This document shows positions 60,501 to 64,000 of a stretch of 64,000 nt of DNA, one piece after another. This stretch comes from Oreocharis arfaki (taxonomy: Eukaryota; Chordata; Aves; Passeriformes; Paramythiidae), in assembly GCA_013398015.1 (NCBI GenBank), contig VZRR01007624.1, positions 5,626 to 69,625 on the forward strand, in the 5' to 3' direction. The position numbers and the translations under genes were made by a program. The notes beneath the pieces are model-generated. The model worked only from the letters and a program-made list of their open reading frames with translations, made no database searches and was not told the DNA's origin. Within the stretch, counting starts at the first letter, position 1; every line of letters starts with the position of its first letter.

Positions 60501-60705
60501 CATAGTTATAATCTCTCTCTCTCTCTCCCTCTGAAATTAGCTAAAGCAGCTGTCCAAATGACTATCAGCCAATTCAGAAAGTGTTCAGCTGTTCCTCCAA
60601 AGTAGAGACTGTGGCCTGGGGTTGGACAGAAACAAGCTGGGGTCAAGCAGAGGATGTGCCAAGCACTGCTGTGTGCTGTGGTTAATCAAGCAGCACACGC
60701 TGCAT
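57531..60705 (-). other. Possible 3' UTR of the minus-strand candidate exon, otherwise unique
   Basis: No transposon or exon is recognisable in about 3 kb, and CR1 starts again only below 57531. If the exon at 60706-60885 is real, this would be its 3' UTR. An AATAAA on the minus strand (complement of 57796-57801), followed by a GT-rich CTTGTGTCTTGTT, is a plausible polyadenylation site. Other AATAAA complements (near 58625 and 59998) are alternatives. A (CT)n run lies at 60511-60532. Confidence 0.25.
60511..60532. repeat. (CT)n microsatellite
   Basis: ATCTCTCTCTCTCTCTCCCT, about 22 bp. Confidence 0.9.
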
Positions 60706-60885
60706 TTACAGCTTGGTTGGGGCCACAGGCTCCGTAGCACGGATGTGGACACTGGGAAGGCAGAGCCAGGACAGAGGCAGCTCCCTGCTGCAGTTGTCTT
60801 CATGGAATTTGATATTCAGGTAGAAATCGCCCGTGTAGAGGAAGAGAAGTGCTCCAAAGTACACAGAGTCTTTGGTTGGCTTTAC
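60706..60885 (-). CDS. Candidate coding exon, unidentified protein
   Basis: Seen: on the minus strand a pyrimidine-rich stretch ends in TTCTCTTTGCCAG, and a 59-codon frame then runs to a TAA (complement of 60706-60708). The protein starts VKPTK, continues DSVYFGALLFLYTGDFYL and NIKFHEDNCSREL, and ends APTKL. Across the first 39 codons about two thirds have G or C in the third position, clearly above the local base composition. The upstream flank is AT-rich and intron-like. Inferred: this is a terminal exon, or an internal one using the GTAAAT donor-like site that overlaps the stop. The YFGALLFLYTGD segment loosely recalls the G strand of TNF-type ligands (YLGGVFxLxxGD), but I do not claim that identity. 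The junction CAG|GTAAAG also resembles a donor, which weakens the acceptor reading. No partner exon was found in the window. Confidence 0.35.
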   Translation of the reverse strand, partial: VKPTKDSVYFGALLFLYTGDFYLNIKFHEDNCSRELPLSWLCLPSVHIRATEPVAPTKL

Positions 60886-62248
60886 CTGGCAAAGAGAACG
60901 CGAAAATCAGCATAAATAAACCATCAAAAAAGCAAATTAATTGCAGTTTGCAATTCATTAGCTCCTTTACATGGTCTCAGAGTAGTCTAGATTCACATTT
61001 TAATAATGCTTTCATACAAAAAGGAGCAAATATCTTGTCCCTAGTCTAGTAAAACTGTTGCATTAAAAAATAAATCCTGTTATTCAGTCATGCAGTAAAT
61101 CTGCACTCAAAACAGAATATGAACCTTCAGGAGCCATTGATTTCAAAACAGAATTTGTTTAAGGTAGAGATCACCCCAAATCTCTCCTTAGACTGCATTT
61201 ACCAGCATCTCTATTAAATCATGTCTCTGAATTAATGTTAAATACATGGCTAAACACCACTTAACAGATTAGCAATAACTAAGTTCATTCTCACTTATTC
61301 TGAGACAGAATCTGACTGCAAATTCTAATCAGGAATCTTTAACATTAGCTATCATTGAAATAATGAAGCTTAGCAAGAAACTTCCCAGAATCAGTAGCCA
61401 TCCTGATTTTACTTGTCCAAATTAAATGCAGAGTTCACACTGTTTCTACATTTATCTATCTTCCTTCATCACAAATCCATCTACAATCCATATCTTCACA
61501 ACAAATAATGTATCTCAGTCCATCATTTCAGCAAGACACTTCAGTAATTTCTAACTTTAACACTCCCACCACTGTTCAGCATGTGATAATGTTTGAATTA
61601 GTATCTGCTTCCACAAGATGTTAAATCCAGTTTCAGGATGCCTAGAACTGAGATGAAGTTACAGCAAATGCAAAATACAAATCAACACAAAGCCATTCCA
61701 TTGGATAGAATTTTTCAAAAAACTGTGAAACTTCATCCCAGCAGAAAAGTCCCAGTTAAGGCTGAGGCTCTGATACAGGTGAGCAGGACTGTTCCCCACT
61801 AAAAAAAGTTTCACCATAAGGTAAACTGGGACATGAACAATGGGGTTTGAACTGGGAAAGTGCCCATGGACACCCTTTGCTGAAGGACAACTTGCCACTG
61901 CATGGGAAATCCAGAACAGGGATGATGGGAAGGCCATCGTGGGGAAGAGGGGGAAGGCAAATGATCTACAGAAGATTCCAGGGGTGCAGGGAACTCAAGA
62001 ATATTCCATAGTGCTGAAAACCTCCAGCCACCACCTTCCATGAGGCGGGTTCTCTGTAGCTTTCACAAGTGAAGGGAATGAGCTGTTTGTTTCCATTTTC
62101 TCCTGTTGTAAGGAGAACACTGGTTCTCCTTACACTTTCCTTACAGTGAAAGAACACTTTCACTGCTGGGTTCTTTAGCCAGTAGATGTGCATCCTGTAT
62201 ACCCTGCGATATATAGGCTGCTCTGTTGAACCTCCCTAAACTGTAAGA
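60886..62248. other. AT-rich unique sequence, intron-like
   Basis: Low GC with many short A/T runs and no repeats or exons recognised. It would be intronic if the neighbouring exon candidate is real. Confidence 0.5.
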
Positions 62249-62684
62249 AGTCCAGAGAGGGGCCATGAGGTTGCTAAAGGTACTGGAGCAGCTTTTCTGT
62301 GAAGACAGGCTGAGAAAGTTGGGGTTGCTCAGCCTGGAGAAGAGAAGGTTGAGTGGAGACCTCACAGCACCTTCCAGTATCTGAAGGGCTATCTCCATCA
62401 GGATCTGTAGTGATAGGACAAAGAGTACAGGGATCCAACTGAAAGAGAGGAAATTTAGGTTAGATATATGGAAAAAAATCTTTCCTGTGAGGGTGGTGAG
62501 GCCCTGGCACAGGTTGCCCAGAGGAGCTGTGGATTCCCCATCCCTGGAAGTGTTCAAGGCCAGGCTGGATGGAGCTTGGAGCACCCTGAGCTAGTGGAAG
62601 GTGTCCCTGTCCATGGCAAGGGGGTCGGAATTAGATGAGCTTTAAGCTCCCTTCTAACCCAAACCATTCCGTGCTCCTATGATT
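62249..62684 (+). mobile_element. CR1 LINE 3' fragment
   Basis: AAGTCCAGAGAGGGGCCATG, GTTGCTCAGCCTGGAGAAGA, CCTTCCAGTATCTGAAGGGC, GGTGAGGCCCTGGCACAGGT, TTCAAGGCCAGGCTGGATGG, CATGGCAAGGGGGTCGGAAT and CTCCTATGAT follow the CR1 3' UTR. It is about 435 bp and relatively little diverged, so among the younger copies here. Confidence 0.95.
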
Positions 62685-64000
62685 ATAAATTGCAGCTCCT
62701 GCACGTGGGCCTGGCTGTTCACAAGCAGCCACATCCTCAGAGCTGGAGAGCCCAGGCTCCCTTTGGTTTTGATGCTGAGCACTTCTGCTGACCTACAGCA
62801 AACTTGTATCAGCATCATGTCATCCACGTGGATGATCAGAGCAGCCACAGCTGTTCCCCTGACCCCGTCCTTGGCATCTCCCCTCCTCACTGGGTACAAG
62901 TTCTTGCCCTCTGGCACCGCGTCTGGACATGCACAACAACATCAAGCCATGTCCCCTCTCGCCTCCTTCCCCTTCTCCCAGGGCTGCCTGACTGATTTCT
63001 GCCTCACTGGTCTTGCATCCAGGGGAGGGCAGAGGCAGGCACTTATGCCAGCAGTGCAGGCAAACAGCAAACGAAGCCTCCTCAGGACCCTTAGATTTTT
63101 CAAGCTCCTGGTCCATTTTTCCTAATCTCGCTGTACCATGAAGGAATATCTGTCCCAGCACAGCTCAGAGCCCCTGGCAAGCAGGAAGGTGGCTTTGGGC
63201 TCAGCAGCATCAGCACCAGACACCACACTCATGGTTTGGCCTCTACCCACATCTGTTTTGCCACCACCACTGTAGCAACACTTGTGGTTTGTAGAAGAAA
63301 CAGGGAAGCAAAAGGACCTTGAGACCTTCGCCCTGCTAAGGTACAGGTGGCTCTGCAGCAGTTACAAGAAGTCTCCTTCAAAACAGGAACCAACTCTGGA
63401 AAGTAAGGCTGCCTCCCCAGTGGGGCTGCCTACAAACATTCCCAAAAGACCACACATTCAGCAGCAGCAGTCAGGGCAGTAGAGGGTCACATCCAGCCCA
63501 GCTGCTACACCAGGCACAGGACTAATTTTGAGGTTAAACCACCTACTTTTAGGTGTCTCTCTGCACACGAGGTATCCAAGCTCCTACTACAAAAGGAAGA
63601 TACCTACTCAATGCAGACAGTGGAGCAAACACAAGATGGTCTCCCTAGGCAGCCTGCAGAGCCAGAACAGAAGAATGCAGAGCCTGCATTGCCTGAACAC
63701 AGGTAATGGGATGGCCTAAGGCTCTGAGACACCTGCACAGGACTGGGAAGACGCCCAGGATGTCTTACAGGATTTCTGGCAGCAGCTGGAGGCTGGTAGG
63801 ATACCCACAGCATCTGCATGATGGCAAACATCTATTTTTAGGCAACTGAATCTCAGCCCTGGTGTTTTTAAGCCAGGTTCTACCTGCTGCAGACCACATC
63901 TCCACTGACTAATGGGAGCTTAGTGGGCAGCACCCCTGCTAACACCTTCTCATTCAGGTGTCTCAGTCAGGAACTGAAGCCACCCAAATGTCTGTAGAGT
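62685..64000. other. Unique GC-richer sequence, no gene called
   Basis: Overlapping open frames occur on both strands (for example 62654-62917 minus and 62679-63125 plus). One minus frame contains IIHVDDMMLI, which superficially recalls a reverse-transcriptase active site but has no supporting context. No exon is established before the window ends. Confidence 0.45.

Noticed and set aside
62654..62917. Minus-strand peptide with IIHVDDMMLI resembling a reverse-transcriptase active site
   Set aside because: The preceding residues do not match any reverse-transcriptase block, no other retroelement motif is nearby, and the resemblance is four or five residues.
1..64000. tRNA, rRNA, snRNA, CRISPR array, operon or phage structures
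   Set aside because: None were seen on reading either strand. The window is vertebrate nuclear DNA, and nothing showed cloverleaf, spacer-repeat or polycistronic organisation.

Overview
The window is nuclear DNA from a bird, most likely a neoavian and possibly a songbird. The main evidence is about thirteen 5'-truncated CR1 LINE copies with avian 3' ends, including the GATTCTGTG / GATTCTATG octamer tails. Two ERV-type long terminal repeats (LTRs), very old L3/CR1-type fragments shared with other reptiles, and three MIR-like SINE remnants fit the same picture. No bacterial, viral or organellar gene organisation is present, and the DNA is AT-leaning with low gene density.

Layout. 1-560 is a strand-skewed, CAC-rich degenerate satellite ending against a CR1 tail. 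0.6-18 kb is intergenic or intronic sequence with a CR1 carrying broken reverse-transcriptase coding sequence (7845-8794), older CR1/L3 fossils and MIR-like pieces. 18.0-19.9 kb is a transposon cluster: an antisense CR1, a solo LTR of 615 bp with a perfect 5-bp target-site duplication (18655-19269), an (ATGAA)n array and a second, minus-strand LTR (19420-19866). 20-42 kb is sparse in young repeats and holds several AT-rich, homeobox-motif-rich stretches that look like candidate conserved noncoding elements, plus a palindromic RFX X-box (40031-40044). 43-64 kb is somewhat richer in GC, with more CR1 copies, a CR1-seeded pyrimidine microsatellite next to an 18-bp tandem repeat, an unusual degenerate 11-12-mer repeat and a G-quadruplex motif. 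It also holds the only plausible coding exons.

Genes. I cannot support any complete gene. The best coding candidate is a minus-strand exon at 60706-60885: a 59-codon open frame behind a good splice acceptor, with a coding-like third-position bias, followed by about 2.9 kb that could be 3' UTR. A second candidate at 55162-55449 (minus) reads like a spectrin-type helical repeat. Both are unidentified and unproven. Most other open frames of 60-200 codons lie in CR1, LTR or low-complexity DNA, or have no supporting signals.

The window is best read as an intron or gene-desert segment of an avian chromosome. I found no convincing novel multi-gene system. The most useful leads are the two candidate exons, the regulatory-looking islands and the dated retroelement structures.
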